Source of the DNA: Erysipelotrichaceae bacterium
GTDB taxonomy: Bacteria; Bacillota_I; Bacilli_A; Erysipelotrichales; Erysipelotrichaceae
NCBI GenBank assembly: GCA_017539025.1
Contig: JAFYHT010000066.1
Coordinates: 1-64,000 of the forward strand
Reading direction: 5' to 3'
Length of the DNA: 64,000 nucleotides
Within the stretch, counting starts at the first letter, position 1. Every line of letters starts with the position of its first letter. The position numbers and the translations under genes were made by a program. Under the pieces are notes generated by a model, which saw only the letters and a program-made list of their open reading frames with translations, was not told the DNA's origin and searched no databases. Shown here piece after piece: positions 1-7,681 of this stretch.

Positions 1-84
1 AAGAATCCCGGGAGCAATTACGAACATTATCCAGTTTACCGGGGCGATGTGTGGTATGCTTATATCAGCACATCGGGCATTTAG
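1..84 (+). CDS. C-terminal end of an unidentified protein (partial)
   Basis: An open frame enters from the left edge and ends at TAG 82-84, giving 27 residues that end in WYAYISTSGI. It stops 12 bases before the next gene and shares its direction. The fragment is rich in aromatic residues, but it is too short for me to assign a family. That it is coding is inferred from the clean open frame and the tight spacing to the following ribosome site (AAAGGG). Confidence 0.45.
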   Translation, partial: KNPGSNYEHYPVYRGDVWYAYISTSGI

Positions 85-96
85 AAAGGGAAACAT

Positions 97-858
97 ATGG
101 AATCGCTGCAGACAGACAGCTTGATCAACAGCTTTGTCGAACAATCAAAGGAGATCCTGCGGGATAATCTGGTCGGAGTGTATTTGCACGGCTCTTTGGT
201 TATGGGATGCTTCAATCCCCAAAAGAGCGATATAGACCTGATCATTGTGGTCGATAAGCCTATCTCTGATCCTATAAAAAAAGCATACTTGGACATGGTA
301 GTTCAGTTCAATGCATCTGGCCCAGCGAAGGGGATCGAAATGAGCATCGTTCTGCGGGAGGTTTGCAAGCCCTTTGTTTATCCCACGCCCTATGAGTTGC
401 ATTTTTCAGCAGGTCATCTGGAATGGTTTGAAGAAGCTCCCGATGAGTATATCCGCGAGATGAACGGCACGGATAAAGACCTCGCGGCTCACTTTACGAT
501 CATCAACAAAAGGGGCAAATGTCTTTACGGCGCGCCGATCGAAGACGTATTCGCGGAGGTTCCGAGCAGTGATTATATGGATTCCATCTGGTTTGATGTT
601 GAAGGAGCCGCAGAGGAAATAACGGAATACCCAATGTATCTGACTTTGAACCTGGCAAGGGTGCTGGCTTATAAAGAAGATGGGCTGGTGCTTTCAAAAA
701 AGGAAGGCGGCGAATGGGCGCTCGAACACCTGCCTTCGGAGTACCGTCCGCTTATTACAGATGCCATGCGCGAGTATTCCGAAAACGCCGAGATTGTCTA
801 TGATGACGTCCTTGCCAAACGTTACGCCGAACATGTAATAAGGAAACTGACACAGTAA
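97..858 (+). CDS. Aminoglycoside nucleotidyltransferase-like protein (DUF4111 type)
   Basis: A 253-residue protein with the nucleotidyltransferase signature: GS at 32-33 followed by DID at 45-47, the two Asp that bind catalytic metal in Pol-beta-fold enzymes. The rest resembles the C-terminal helical domain of AadA/ANT(9)-type adenylyltransferases, which transfer AMP to aminoglycosides. Many chromosomal members have no proven resistance activity, so the substrate is open. AAAGGG lies 7 bases before ATG 97. Codon choice looks more GC-rich than in later genes (runs of GCG, CGC, GGC), which hints at a separate origin. A broken gene tail begins 34 bases after its stop. Confidence 0.8.
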   Translation: MESLQTDSLINSFVEQSKEILRDNLVGVYLHGSLVMGCFNPQKSDIDLIIVVDKPISDPIKKAYLDMVVQFNASGPAKGIEMSIVLREVCKPFVYPTPYELHFSAGHLEWFEEAPDEYIREMNGTDKDLAAHFTIINKRGKCLYGAPIEDVFAEVPSSDYMDSIWFDVEGAAEEITEYPMYLTLNLARVLAYKEDGLVLSKKEGGEWALEHLPSEYRPLITDAMREYSENAEIVYDDVLAKRYAEHVIRKLTQ

Positions 859-891
859 AGCTGACTCGACATATTCCCGTTTATCGATTAG

Positions 892-1005
892 TTTTCAAAT
901 CGGCAATTCATTGAGACTGTATGTTGTTTATACCACCAGAAGAAAGACTTTATTTCAGTGCCGTATGAGCCGAAAGATGCGGAATATCTGAAAAAGTTCG
1001 AATAA
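892..1005 (+). pseudogene. Gene remnant, copy 1 of a repeated C-terminal fragment
   Basis: An open frame without a start runs from just after TAG 889-891 to TAA 1003-1005. Its translation contains CCLYHQKKDFISVPYEP. The same segment recurs at 1902-2019. It lies between the nucleotidyltransferase and hydrolase genes and looks like the 3' end of a lost gene. I do not recognise the parent family. Confidence 0.5.
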
Positions 1006-1037
1006 ATTATGCATATAGGGATTTGTAGGAGATTATT

Positions 1038-1883
1038 ATGAAATACAATATAGCGAACATAAAAAGAATCAATGTGTTTTACAGAGAGTGCGGAGGCAAT
1101 GATAAACCTGTAATGCTGCTGTTCCATGGTTTTCCTTCCTCTTCCCATATGTTCAGAGATCTGATGCCGATGCTGGAAAGTAAATTCCATTGTATTGCCA
1201 TGGATTATCCCGGTTTTGGAAATACGGAGAGTCCATCCAGAGAAGAATTCGCATATACATTCGATCATCTTGCAGAAATATGCGATGCGTTCATTGAAGA
1301 GCTGAAGATCAATAAGTTTTATATGTATGTCTTTGATTATGGTGCTCCTATAGGATTCCGTATCGCTTTGAAACATCCGGAAAAGATACTTGGTATCATA
1401 TCTCAGAATGGTAATGTTTATGAAGAAGGACTGGGTTCAAAGTGGGCCGTAAGAGCGGAATACTGGAAAAACCCAACAGCAGAATTAAGAGAGTCGTACA
1501 AGAGTGCCTTTGCCAAAGAAACTGTTTATGGTCAGTATACTTACGGAACTGAAGAAGGCTCTGTATCTCCCGATGGGTATTCATTGGATATGTATTATGC
1601 ATCGGTCATTGATGATTATGCTGAAAAGCAGTCCGATCTGATCTTTGATTATCAGAACAATGTGAAGATGTATCCTGTATTCCAGGAATACTTAAGAACA
1701 TACAAGCCGAAGCTGCTGGCAATATGGGGGAAGGACGATCCATCCTTTATCTGGCCAGGAGCGGAAGCATTCAGGAAAGATCTTCCTGATGCAAGGATCG
1801 TTCCGGTAAACAGTGGACATTTTGCGTTGGAGAATTGCTGCAGAGAAATCGCAGAAAACATCATAGAATTCTTTGGTGAATAA
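1038..1883 (+). CDS. Alpha/beta hydrolase with Asp nucleophile (haloalkane dehalogenase / epoxide hydrolase-like)
   Basis: 281 residues with a complete alpha/beta-hydrolase frame: oxyanion motif HGFP at 30-33, nucleophile elbow VFDYGAPIG with Asp at about 100, and the catalytic His in SGHFALEN at about 261. Asp instead of Ser in the elbow is the mark of haloalkane dehalogenases and epoxide hydrolases. The exact DYGAP form is shared with a broad uncharacterised group of cytoplasmic hydrolases. AGGAG lies 7 bases before ATG 1038. The gene is bracketed by two copies of the same broken gene tail, as though it arrived as a unit. The substrate cannot be inferred. Confidence 0.85.
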   Translation: MKYNIANIKRINVFYRECGGNDKPVMLLFHGFPSSSHMFRDLMPMLESKFHCIAMDYPGFGNTESPSREEFAYTFDHLAEICDAFIEELKINKFYMYVFDYGAPIGFRIALKHPEKILGIISQNGNVYEEGLGSKWAVRAEYWKNPTAELRESYKSAFAKETVYGQYTYGTEEGSVSPDGYSLDMYYASVIDDYAEKQSDLIFDYQNNVKMYPVFQEYLRTYKPKLLAIWGKDDPSFIWPGAEAFRKDLPDARIVPVNSGHFALENCCREIAENIIEFFGE

Positions 1884-1901
1884 ATTCAAGTTTTTGATTT
1901 G

Positions 1902-2019
1902 TTTCGAAACCGAGATTCCATTAAGGCGGTATGTTGTTTATACCACCAGAAAAAAGTTTATCTCAGTGCCGTATGAACCGACGGATACGGACAGTTTGGA
2001 ACAAATGAAACAAGGTTGA
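1902..2019 (+). pseudogene. Gene remnant, copy 2 of a repeated C-terminal fragment
   Basis: Begins 18 bases after the hydrolase stop. It matches 892-1005 closely, including an unbroken run of more than 20 bases around 1929-1950. It has lost two bases after the shared CAGAAAAAAG, which shifts the frame between CCLYHQKK and FISVPYEP. The second frame ends at TGA 2017-2019. It carries no start codon or ribosome site. Confidence 0.5.
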
Positions 2020-2047
2020 CCAATTTGAATCTGTGCAGGGGGATAAT

Positions 2048-2371
2048 ATGAGTGATTACATTTGGTTCGCTATTTCTGGAGTCTTATTTGCGCTGTCAGG
2101 ATCAGTCTTCGTTAAGCTTGGCTGGCAGATCTGGAAAAAACAAAAATCGGATCTCATCATCACTTATCATTGTGAAAGAGTAAGTAAAGAGAACAAACAA
2201 GCGTATTGTACACTCTCTGGAATCGGGGTCCTTATCATGGGAATTGGATTTTTCCTTTCTGCAATATGTATCGCTTTTAAGCAGTCCGTTTTCATCTTTA
2301 TCCCAATGACAGCCGGCTTAATACTCGGATCAACACTGCTGACTTCAGCAGTAATAAAGTACAACCGTTAA
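2048..2371 (+). CDS. DUF3784 family small membrane protein
   Basis: 107 residues. AGGGGG sits about 6 bases before ATG 2048, so this start is preferred over the in-frame ATG at 2033. There is a transmembrane segment at about 5-25, a short soluble stretch containing YHCERVSKENKQAY, then two more membrane segments at about 50-72 and 78-98. This layout and the VSxENKQAYC motif match DUF3784 proteins of Firmicutes, whose function is unknown. It follows the second gene remnant and precedes a small ORF and a VOC gene on the same strand. Confidence 0.75.
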   Translation: MSDYIWFAISGVLFALSGSVFVKLGWQIWKKQKSDLIITYHCERVSKENKQAYCTLSGIGVLIMGIGFFLSAICIAFKQSVFIFIPMTAGLILGSTLLTSAVIKYNR

Positions 2372-2410
2372 CAGTATGACAAAATTCAGTTTGTTGATCT
2401 GTGTTAGAAT

Positions 2411-2542
2411 ATGACACATCGAGACTGTTGTCTGTTTGGAAAAAGATACGAGGCGAAAGGATCATATGGAGATTGGTGCGGATGCGAAAGCATTACATTA
2501 TCAGGGATCCTGAATGAATATGAAAAGGCGGATAGTGAGTGA
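2411..2542 (+). CDS. Small 43-residue ORF coupled to the VOC gene
   Basis: ATG 2411 opens a frame of 43 codons that includes YGDWCGCES and ends at TGA 2540-2542, which overlaps the ATG of the next gene by one base. It has four Cys. No ribosome site is visible. A TGTTAGAAT extended -10 (2401-2409) lies right before it, so the true start may be inside or the mRNA leaderless. It may be a real small protein or the tail of a broken gene. I know of no family. Confidence 0.35.
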   Translation: MTHRDCCLFGKRYEAKGSYGDWCGCESITLSGILNEYEKADSE

Positions 2543-2904
2543 TGAAACTGAAGAATGTATTGATAGTGGTTAAAGATATAGAAAAGGCCAGGCAGTTCTA
2601 CCATGATCTTTTTGGTCTTGAATTGATCCTTGATAATGATGGGAATATGGTTCTTACAGAAGGGCTTGTGTTGCAGGAAGAGAAGTACTGGAAAGAGTTT
2701 CTTGGCAGGGACGTCATTCCTCAGAACAATGCCAGTGAGTTATATTTTGAAGAACCTGATATAGAGGGATTCGTTGAGAAACTGGAAAGGTATTATCCGG
2801 ATGTCAGATATGTAAACAGAATCATGACTCACAGCTGGGGACAGAAAGTCATCCGGTTCTATGATCCATATGGCAACCTGATCGAAGTTGGGACACCTGT
2901 GTAA
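2542..2904 (+). CDS. VOC / glyoxalase family protein
   Basis: 120 residues with the opening pattern of the vicinal oxygen chelate fold (MKLKNVLIVVKDIEKARQFY, FGLELI) and the closing FYDPYGNLIEVG. In this fold two beta-alpha-beta-beta-beta units build a metal site; the Glu in LIEVG is the usual metal ligand. Single-module VOC proteins include glyoxalases, fosfomycin or bleomycin resistance proteins and many uncharacterised members, so the reaction is open. ATG 2542 overlaps the upstream small ORF stop by one base. The next gene starts two bases after its stop. Confidence 0.8.
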   Translation: MKLKNVLIVVKDIEKARQFYHDLFGLELILDNDGNMVLTEGLVLQEEKYWKEFLGRDVIPQNNASELYFEEPDIEGFVEKLERYYPDVRYVNRIMTHSWGQKVIRFYDPYGNLIEVGTPV

Positions 2905-2905
2905 T

Positions 2906-3397
2906 ATGGCAAATGTCATCACATGCTTCCGGATCATCTGTAGCATTGTCTTACTGTTTTGTCCTGTATTCTCACCTGCGTTTTATACTTTGTATATCAT
3001 TGCCGGTCTAAGCGACATGATAGATGGAATGGTCGCAAGGAGTACCGGAACTGTCAGCGAAACAGGATCGAAACTTGACACAGCTGCTGATCTTGTTCTG
3101 GTACTGGTGTGTCTCTTGAAGTTGATCCCGGCTATTCAAATGCCAGAATGGCTTATCATCTGGATCGTTGTAATCGCTGTGATCAAGGTGATCAATCTGG
3201 TCTCCGGATATGTCATGGCAAAAGAAATCATTGTCTTGCATACAGCGATGAATAAGCTGACGGGCATCTTGTTGTTTATACTTCCGCTGACATTATCGTT
3301 CATTGATCTGAAATACAGCGGAATACTTGTAAGTGCAGTTGCTACATTTGCCGCAATACAGGAAGGTCACAAGATCAGAACGACGAAACAGGAATGA
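2906..3397 (+). CDS. CDP-alcohol phosphatidyltransferase family membrane protein
   Basis: 163 residues, chosen from ATG 2906 directly after the VOC stop. The family signature D-x2-D-G-x2-A-R-x8-G-x3-D-x3-D is complete: SDMIDGMVAR followed by GSKLDTAAD. This site binds two metal ions and the CDP-activated lipid, exchanging CMP for an alcohol head group. Four to five hydrophobic segments place it in the membrane. It is shorter than PgsA or PssA (about 180-240). A paralogue with the same shape lies at 62181-62717. The head group is not predictable. Confidence 0.8.
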   Translation: MANVITCFRIICSIVLLFCPVFSPAFYTLYIIAGLSDMIDGMVARSTGTVSETGSKLDTAADLVLVLVCLLKLIPAIQMPEWLIIWIVVIAVIKVINLVSGYVMAKEIIVLHTAMNKLTGILLFILPLTLSFIDLKYSGILVSAVATFAAIQEGHKIRTTKQE

Positions 3398-3478
3398 GAG
3401 CAAAGTGTTATCGAAGCAAAGATGTCGATCATCCGGAAACGATAAAATAACTCATATCAAAATATATGGAGGAGAGAA

Positions 3479-3931
3479 ATGATACATCTGGAAACCATTA
3501 CACCTGAAAACTGGAGACTTGACCTGAGTGTCAGAGATGATCAGCGCGCATTTGTCACAGACAGAGCTGAAGTTCTTGCGAGAGCTTATGCCTATCGCGA
3601 GCATCGAAGTCAGGCGTTTGTTATCTATAACGATGATCTGCCTGTTGGTATGGCAATGTACAAAGATCTTGATGAATTCAAAGCGTTCCATCTCAGCCAG
3701 TTCTTCATTGACCAGCGTTATCAGGGGAAGGGATTCGGGTATGAGGCTGCCGCCAAGATCCTTCAGATGATGAAAGACGATGGTAAATACAACAAGGTCG
3801 TTCTCTGCTACATTGAGGGGGACGATGCTGCCCGAAATCTTTATGAGAAACTCGGATTCAGACATACCGGTGTAGTAGAAGGCAATGAGATCATTATGGA
3901 GCTGAAACTGACAGATCCGGATCTGCATTAG
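3479..3931 (+). CDS. GNAT acetyltransferase, spermine/spermidine (BltD)-like
   Basis: 150 residues with GNAT landmarks: acceptor-side start TPENWRLDLSVRDDQRAFV, the acetyl-CoA pyrophosphate loop RYQGKGFGYEA at about 80-90, and a C-terminal NLYEKLGFRHTG. The VRDDQ...FVxxxxxxLARAYAY opening is typical of polyamine acetyltransferases such as Bacillus BltD/PaiA relatives, so polyamine acetylation is a reasonable inference. GGAGGAG precedes ATG 3479. The next GNAT gene follows after 10 bases. Confidence 0.75.
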   Translation: MIHLETITPENWRLDLSVRDDQRAFVTDRAEVLARAYAYREHRSQAFVIYNDDLPVGMAMYKDLDEFKAFHLSQFFIDQRYQGKGFGYEAAAKILQMMKDDGKYNKVVLCYIEGDDAARNLYEKLGFRHTGVVEGNEIIMELKLTDPDLH

Positions 3932-3941
3932 GAGTATGTGT

Positions 3942-4355
3942 ATGGAGTTTAAGGAAAACGCGATAACGCCAGAGATATATCATGAACTTCGTTCGAGTGT
4001 TGAATGGATGAATTTTAATGTTGAACAGACAGCACAAGGCTTATCAAGAAGCCTGTATTCTCTGGTAGTGTTTGATGAGCAGAAACCGGTTGGGATGGGC
4101 CGTGTTGTTGGAGATGGCATCTATAACATCATTTGCGATGTCGTTGTAGATCCGGCTTATCAGGGAAAAGGGATCGGATCTCAAATCATGAATCGATTGC
4201 TGAACTATTTGAAAGAGCAGACACCCGAGAATGGAAGAACTTCCATCCACCTGATTGCGGAAAAAGGGAAAGAAACATTCTACGAAAAGTTTGGATTTAA
4301 ATTAGTACCAAACGAAAGCAGCGGGAGTGGAATGAGAATGATCATTCGAAAATGA
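3942..4355 (+). CDS. GNAT family N-acetyltransferase
   Basis: 137 residues. The start at ATG 3942 is preferred over ATG 3936 because the ribosome site AGGAG (3930-3934) would lie one base from the earlier codon. It has the acetyl-CoA loop PAYQGKGIGSQIM and the closing FYEKFGFKLVPNESSGSGM, a pattern common among small single-domain GNATs of the YjcF/ArgA type. It directly follows another GNAT gene of different sequence, so this is not a recent tandem duplication. Substrate unknown. Confidence 0.8.
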   Translation: MEFKENAITPEIYHELRSSVEWMNFNVEQTAQGLSRSLYSLVVFDEQKPVGMGRVVGDGIYNIICDVVVDPAYQGKGIGSQIMNRLLNYLKEQTPENGRTSIHLIAEKGKETFYEKFGFKLVPNESSGSGMRMIIRK

Positions 4356-4392
4356 TACAGACCATTCAAACATATCTGGATCGGAGGAATAT

Positions 4393-4812
4393 ATGAGAGA
4401 AAGAAAAATAAGAGTTGCCCAACGAAACGACTGGAAAAGAGAAGATATGCCCGAAAAGAATGAGACCTTCATTCTTAAGAGATCTTTCAGTGAGGAACAG
4501 ATGGCTGTGCTTGCTTGCGGAAATATTCCTCAGGCAATGGAAGATAAGTGGTTCTGGTATATGGAAGGATCAACTCTTTTCGCACATCGAAGCTGGACAG
4601 GTCATTGCATCTATCGCATCGACTTTCAAGATGATGACAATCACATCGTGACAGTCAATCGGGATCCGGAACAATACAAGTGTACAAGCATCGATGAAGA
4701 CATCGAGACTTTAAACAAGTTCTTAAACTGGTGGACGCAGATTCCTTATGATCACTACAATGAGTGGCTTTCGGAAATCTACGATGCATTGAAGAAAGCA
4801 GGCAGGCAATAG
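4393..4812 (+). CDS. Conserved hypothetical protein (WFWYMEG family)
   Basis: 139 residues preceded by GGAGG at a good distance from ATG 4393. The core (KRSFSEEQMAVLACGNIP, EDKWFWYMEG, LFAHRSWTGHCIYRIDF, VNRDPEQYKCT) is one I associate with a widespread Firmicute family that occurs alone or attached to macro-domain or ADP-ribosylglycohydrolase-like proteins. That association is from memory and suggests, but does not show, a link to ADP-ribose chemistry. No membrane segment or catalytic motif can be named. Confidence 0.6.
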   Translation: MRERKIRVAQRNDWKREDMPEKNETFILKRSFSEEQMAVLACGNIPQAMEDKWFWYMEGSTLFAHRSWTGHCIYRIDFQDDDNHIVTVNRDPEQYKCTSIDEDIETLNKFLNWWTQIPYDHYNEWLSEIYDALKKAGRQ

Positions 4813-4833
4813 TTTACAGGATCGATTTGTAAG

Positions 4834-5616
4834 ATGAATTATTTTGTTGAAGGTTTACAGGGAAGCGGAAAGACTACCCTTGTCCATAAGATCTATGAAG
4901 ATCATCCGGATCACATCCTGCTCAAAGAGGGAGATTATTCTCCTCTTGAACTGGCGTGGTGTGCCTATCTGGATGAAAAGACATATCAGGAGATCCTGGA
5001 TCTTTATCCTGATATGAAACAGATCATAAAAGAGAATACATATCCTGAAGGAAACAGGAAAATCGTCACTTATACAAAGATCAGGACAGATAAGAGAAGA
5101 TTCTATCAGGATCTTGAACGATATGAGATCTATAATGGCAGAGTTTCTTATGAGGATTTCAGATCCATCATCCTTTCCCGTTTCAAGGCCTGGGATCAGG
5201 ATCAGATGATCTTTGAATGTTCTCTGTTTCAGAATATCGTTGAAGACATGATCCTGTTTCGCTGTATGACAGATGAAGAGATCATTGAGTTCTATAAAGA
5301 AATAAGAAACGCAATCAAGGATAAGGAATATCGGATCGCATATCTGAAAACAGAGGACATCAGATCAAATCTCGATGTCATACGAAAAGAAAGATCGGAT
5401 GAAAATGGAAACGAATTGTGGTTTCCTGCCATGATGGGATTCTTTAATGATTCTCCTTATGCAAAGATGAATGGATTAAAAGGAGAAGATGATCTGATCG
5501 ATCATTTCAGGCACAGACAGGATCTGGAACTGAAAATATGCGAAGAAGTATTTACGGATAGGTATACCGTATTGTTTTCCAAAGGATATACGAAAAAAGA
5601 ATTAGAAGCTTTATAA
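4834..5616 (+). CDS. P-loop NTPase / kinase-like protein
   Basis: 260 residues beginning MNYFVEGLQGSGKTTL, a Walker A motif at residues 7-15. A possible second acidic site is FECSLFQN in the middle, where nucleoside-kinase-like proteins carry a DE/ER pair. The arrangement (N-terminal P-loop, helical body, no ABC signature) suits a small-molecule kinase or a thymidylate-kinase-like fold. The ribosome site is weak (AGGA 12 bases upstream). It lies between the hypothetical gene and a GNAT gene. Confidence 0.65.
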   Translation: MNYFVEGLQGSGKTTLVHKIYEDHPDHILLKEGDYSPLELAWCAYLDEKTYQEILDLYPDMKQIIKENTYPEGNRKIVTYTKIRTDKRRFYQDLERYEIYNGRVSYEDFRSIILSRFKAWDQDQMIFECSLFQNIVEDMILFRCMTDEEIIEFYKEIRNAIKDKEYRIAYLKTEDIRSNLDVIRKERSDENGNELWFPAMMGFFNDSPYAKMNGLKGEDDLIDHFRHRQDLELKICEEVFTDRYTVLFSKGYTKKELEAL

Positions 5617-5631
5617 GAGAAAGGGGAATGT

Positions 5632-6117
5632 ATGTTGAAACAGATATTTGAATCAGAGAAGATCAGTTTTGTGGAAGTATCTGAATCGCTTGCGGATGAT
5701 TATCTGATCATGGTCAATGATTATGAGAATGTCAACAGATTCCTCGGCCGAAGCAGGAAGGTTTATACAAAGCAGGATGAGGTCGAATGGGTCAAGAAGA
5801 AGTTAGACGATCACGAGATCGTTTATTCTATGATCGAAAAAGAAAGCGGTGACTTCATCGGAAACATCGAATACATGGATGTGGATGAAAGTTCAAAAGA
5901 ACTCGGTATTGCGATCACTGCGAAGATGCAGGATAAGGGTTTAGGAACGGAAGCGATCAGCAGGATGATCGAATATGGTTTCAATGATCTGGGTCTCAAG
6001 AAGATCGTTCTAAAGACAGACCCGGATAACTGCAGAGCAATACATGTCTATGTCAAGTGCGGCTTTAAAGAATACGACCGCAACGAAAATGATGTTTTCA
6101 TGGAGATCTGCCGCTAA
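5632..6117 (+). CDS. GNAT acetyltransferase, RimJ/RimL-like
   Basis: 161 residues preceded by AAAGGGG 7 bases upstream. It has the RimJ/RimL pattern: SLADDYLIMVNDYENVNRFLG near the start, IGNIEYMDVDESSKELGIAI, the acetyl-CoA loop MQDKGLGTEAISRMI at about 105-120, and DPDNCRAIHVYVKCGFKEY at the end. Family members acetylate protein N-termini, or small molecules in antibiotic self-protection, and I cannot decide between these. Confidence 0.82.
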   Translation: MLKQIFESEKISFVEVSESLADDYLIMVNDYENVNRFLGRSRKVYTKQDEVEWVKKKLDDHEIVYSMIEKESGDFIGNIEYMDVDESSKELGIAITAKMQDKGLGTEAISRMIEYGFNDLGLKKIVLKTDPDNCRAIHVYVKCGFKEYDRNENDVFMEICR

Positions 6118-6137
6118 GGTGTTTATTGAGGTGAGAT

Positions 6138-6560
6138 ATGACTGCTGAAGAATTATGGAAGAAGTCAGGACTAAGCGGAGAATATGAAGCTTGGGCATTT
6201 GGAGGAGCTCCGGATAAACTTGCGGATCTGGTGATCAGAGGGATCAAGACAGCGACCTGTTCAGCGCTCGTTTTGTATGAGCACGATAACGAGCTGATCC
6301 CTAAGGCAGGCGATTACAGTGTGATACTGGATTCCAAAGATAACGCTTTGTGTATCATTCAGACGACAAGAGTGTATATTGAATCCTTTAACAAGGTATC
6401 TGCTCAACACGCTTATAAAGAGGGAGAGGGCGACAGATCGCTTGAATACTGGAGAGAAGTACACGAAGAATTCTTTATAGAGGAACTGAAGAGTATAAAT
6501 CAGGACTTCGATGAAAACATGAAACTGGTCTGTGAAGAATTTGAACTCGTCTATGTCTGA
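6138..6560 (+). CDS. ASCH domain protein
   Basis: 140 residues. The motif AFGGAPDKLADLVIRGIKTATCSALVLYE and the strand IIQTTRVYIESFNKVSAQHAYKEGEGDRSLEYWR fit the ASCH fold, a small beta-barrel related to PUA domains that has been tied to RNA binding or to hydrolysis of modified nucleosides such as N4-acetylcytidine. ATG 6138 follows GAGGTGA. It is the last gene before a 113-base gap that holds a new promoter. Confidence 0.82.
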   Translation: MTAEELWKKSGLSGEYEAWAFGGAPDKLADLVIRGIKTATCSALVLYEHDNELIPKAGDYSVILDSKDNALCIIQTTRVYIESFNKVSAQHAYKEGEGDRSLEYWREVHEEFFIEELKSINQDFDENMKLVCEEFELVYV

Positions 6561-6633
6561 GAGAAGAAAAGAAGATGACACAGTATTTCTATTGCTGTTG
6601 CAAGAGACATGGATTATTCAGGAAATCAATACG

Positions 6634-6650
6634 ATAGTATACTGGATATA
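6634..6650 (+). promoter_or_regulatory. Candidate promoter with a shared 17-base element
   Basis: The element contains a TATACT -10 (6638-6643). A 16-of-17 match lies at 20760-20776 upstream of a lipoprotein gene, at nearly the same distance from its start codon. The -35 region is unremarkable. Confidence 0.35.
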
Positions 6651-6673
6651 AGGATCATAAAAAAGGAGATATC

Positions 6674-7387
6674 ATGCGGATCGGAGCAGTTTCATACAGA
6701 TGCAGAAACAAAGACATTGATTTTAATCTGTCACAGATCGAAAGAGCGTTGAAGGAAACAGAAGGCAAAGTCGATCTTCTTTGTTTTCCGGAGGCTTTCC
6801 TTCAGGGCTTTGATTCGCTGTGCTGGGATTATGAGATCGACAAGAAGATTGCCTGTACGCAAGATGGTGAAGCCATTGGGCGATTGAAAGATCTGAGTCT
6901 TGAATATGGTGTTGCCCTGTTGACGGGATACATCGAAAGAGAAAAGGAAAAGATCTATTCATCCTGCATCGTGATCGATAAGGGTGAGATCGTACATAAT
7001 TATCGTCGTATCTCCAGAGGCTGGAAAGAATTCGATCAGACAGACGATCACTATGATGAAGGCACTGATACTTCTTGCTTTGTTTTGAATGATACAAGGA
7101 TCTCTCTTGCCTTGTGCGGCGATCTCTGGGATCAGCCGGAAAGATTTGAAAAAGGACATCTGCTTTTATGGCCTGTCTTTTTGAGTTTTCCTCTTGAGAT
7201 GTGGGAAGAGAGCGAATTAAAGGAATACACAAAACATGCCTCATCGATATGTGACTATACATTGATGTTCAACCCGATCGATCCGGATACCGGAAGCCAT
7301 GGCGGGTCATTCTGTTTCCATGATGAAAAGATCCTTGATCGTATCGCTTTTGATGAAGAAGGAGTTCTGATATGGCAAGCAGTATAG
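6674..7387 (+). CDS. Carbon-nitrogen hydrolase (nitrilase superfamily)
   Basis: 237 residues with the full Glu-Lys-Cys triad in context: Glu40 in LCFPEAFLQGF, Lys118 in YRRISRGWKEF and Cys148 in LALCGDLWD. These enzymes hydrolyse amides or nitriles through a thioester on the Cys. The protein is slightly shorter than typical members (260-280 residues), mainly at the C-terminus. AAAAAAGGAG precedes ATG 6674. Its last 16 bases overlap the TfoX-like gene, so the two are translationally coupled. Substrate unknown. Confidence 0.85.
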   Translation: MRIGAVSYRCRNKDIDFNLSQIERALKETEGKVDLLCFPEAFLQGFDSLCWDYEIDKKIACTQDGEAIGRLKDLSLEYGVALLTGYIEREKEKIYSSCIVIDKGEIVHNYRRISRGWKEFDQTDDHYDEGTDTSCFVLNDTRISLALCGDLWDQPERFEKGHLLLWPVFLSFPLEMWEESELKEYTKHASSICDYTLMFNPIDPDTGSHGGSFCFHDEKILDRIAFDEEGVLIWQAV

Positions 7388-7677
7388 ATTTTCTGAATTA
7401 CACTTTAGAACAGCTTTCCTTGTTGGAAGACATTTCATATCGGAAGATGATGGGTGAATACATCATCTATTACAGAGGTATGATCATGGGCGGGATCTAT
7501 GATGACAGATTCCTTGTGAAACCACTCAGATCAGCGAAAGAGATGATGCCTGATGCATCCTATGAACTTCCTTATGAGGGAGCCAAAGAAATGTTGGCAG
7601 TGGACGATATTGAAAACAAAGGATTCTTAAGAGATCTGTTTGAAGCGATGTATGAAGAGTTATCAGAGAAAGGATGA
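7372..7677 (+). CDS. TfoX N-terminal domain protein
   Basis: 101 residues matching the TfoX N-terminal domain: DISYRKMMGEYIIYYRGMIMGGIYDDRFLVKP and a closing FLRDLFEAMYEEL. In proteobacteria TfoX controls competence, but stand-alone N-domain proteins in Firmicutes have no assigned job. AAGGAG lies about 9 bases before ATG 7372, inside the nitrilase gene. The stop precedes the next GNAT start by only a few bases, consistent with one operon. Confidence 0.8.
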   Translation: MASSIDFLNYTLEQLSLLEDISYRKMMGEYIIYYRGMIMGGIYDDRFLVKPLRSAKEMMPDASYELPYEGAKEMLAVDDIENKGFLRDLFEAMYEELSEKG

Positions 7678-7681
7678 TGAT

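Noticed and set aside
858..2411. Integron attC sites between the first genes
   Set aside because: The repeats are coding remnants. Only a 4-5 bp hairpin is present and no attC core motifs or integrase were seen.
2391..2440. Third copy of the gene-tail repeat
   Set aside because: Only a short GAGACTGT/TGT similarity is present, and the following sequence diverges completely.
6575..6637. 20-codon Cys-containing ORF in the gap before the nitrilase gene
   Set aside because: There is no convincing link to a gene and it overlaps the start of the next promoter. The length is within chance.
6723..7262. Long minus-strand open frames opposite real genes (also 17394-18047, 40755-41015 and 42851-43288 among others)
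   Set aside because: They lie antisense to genes with clear family motifs, lack ribosome sites and have no recognisable domains.
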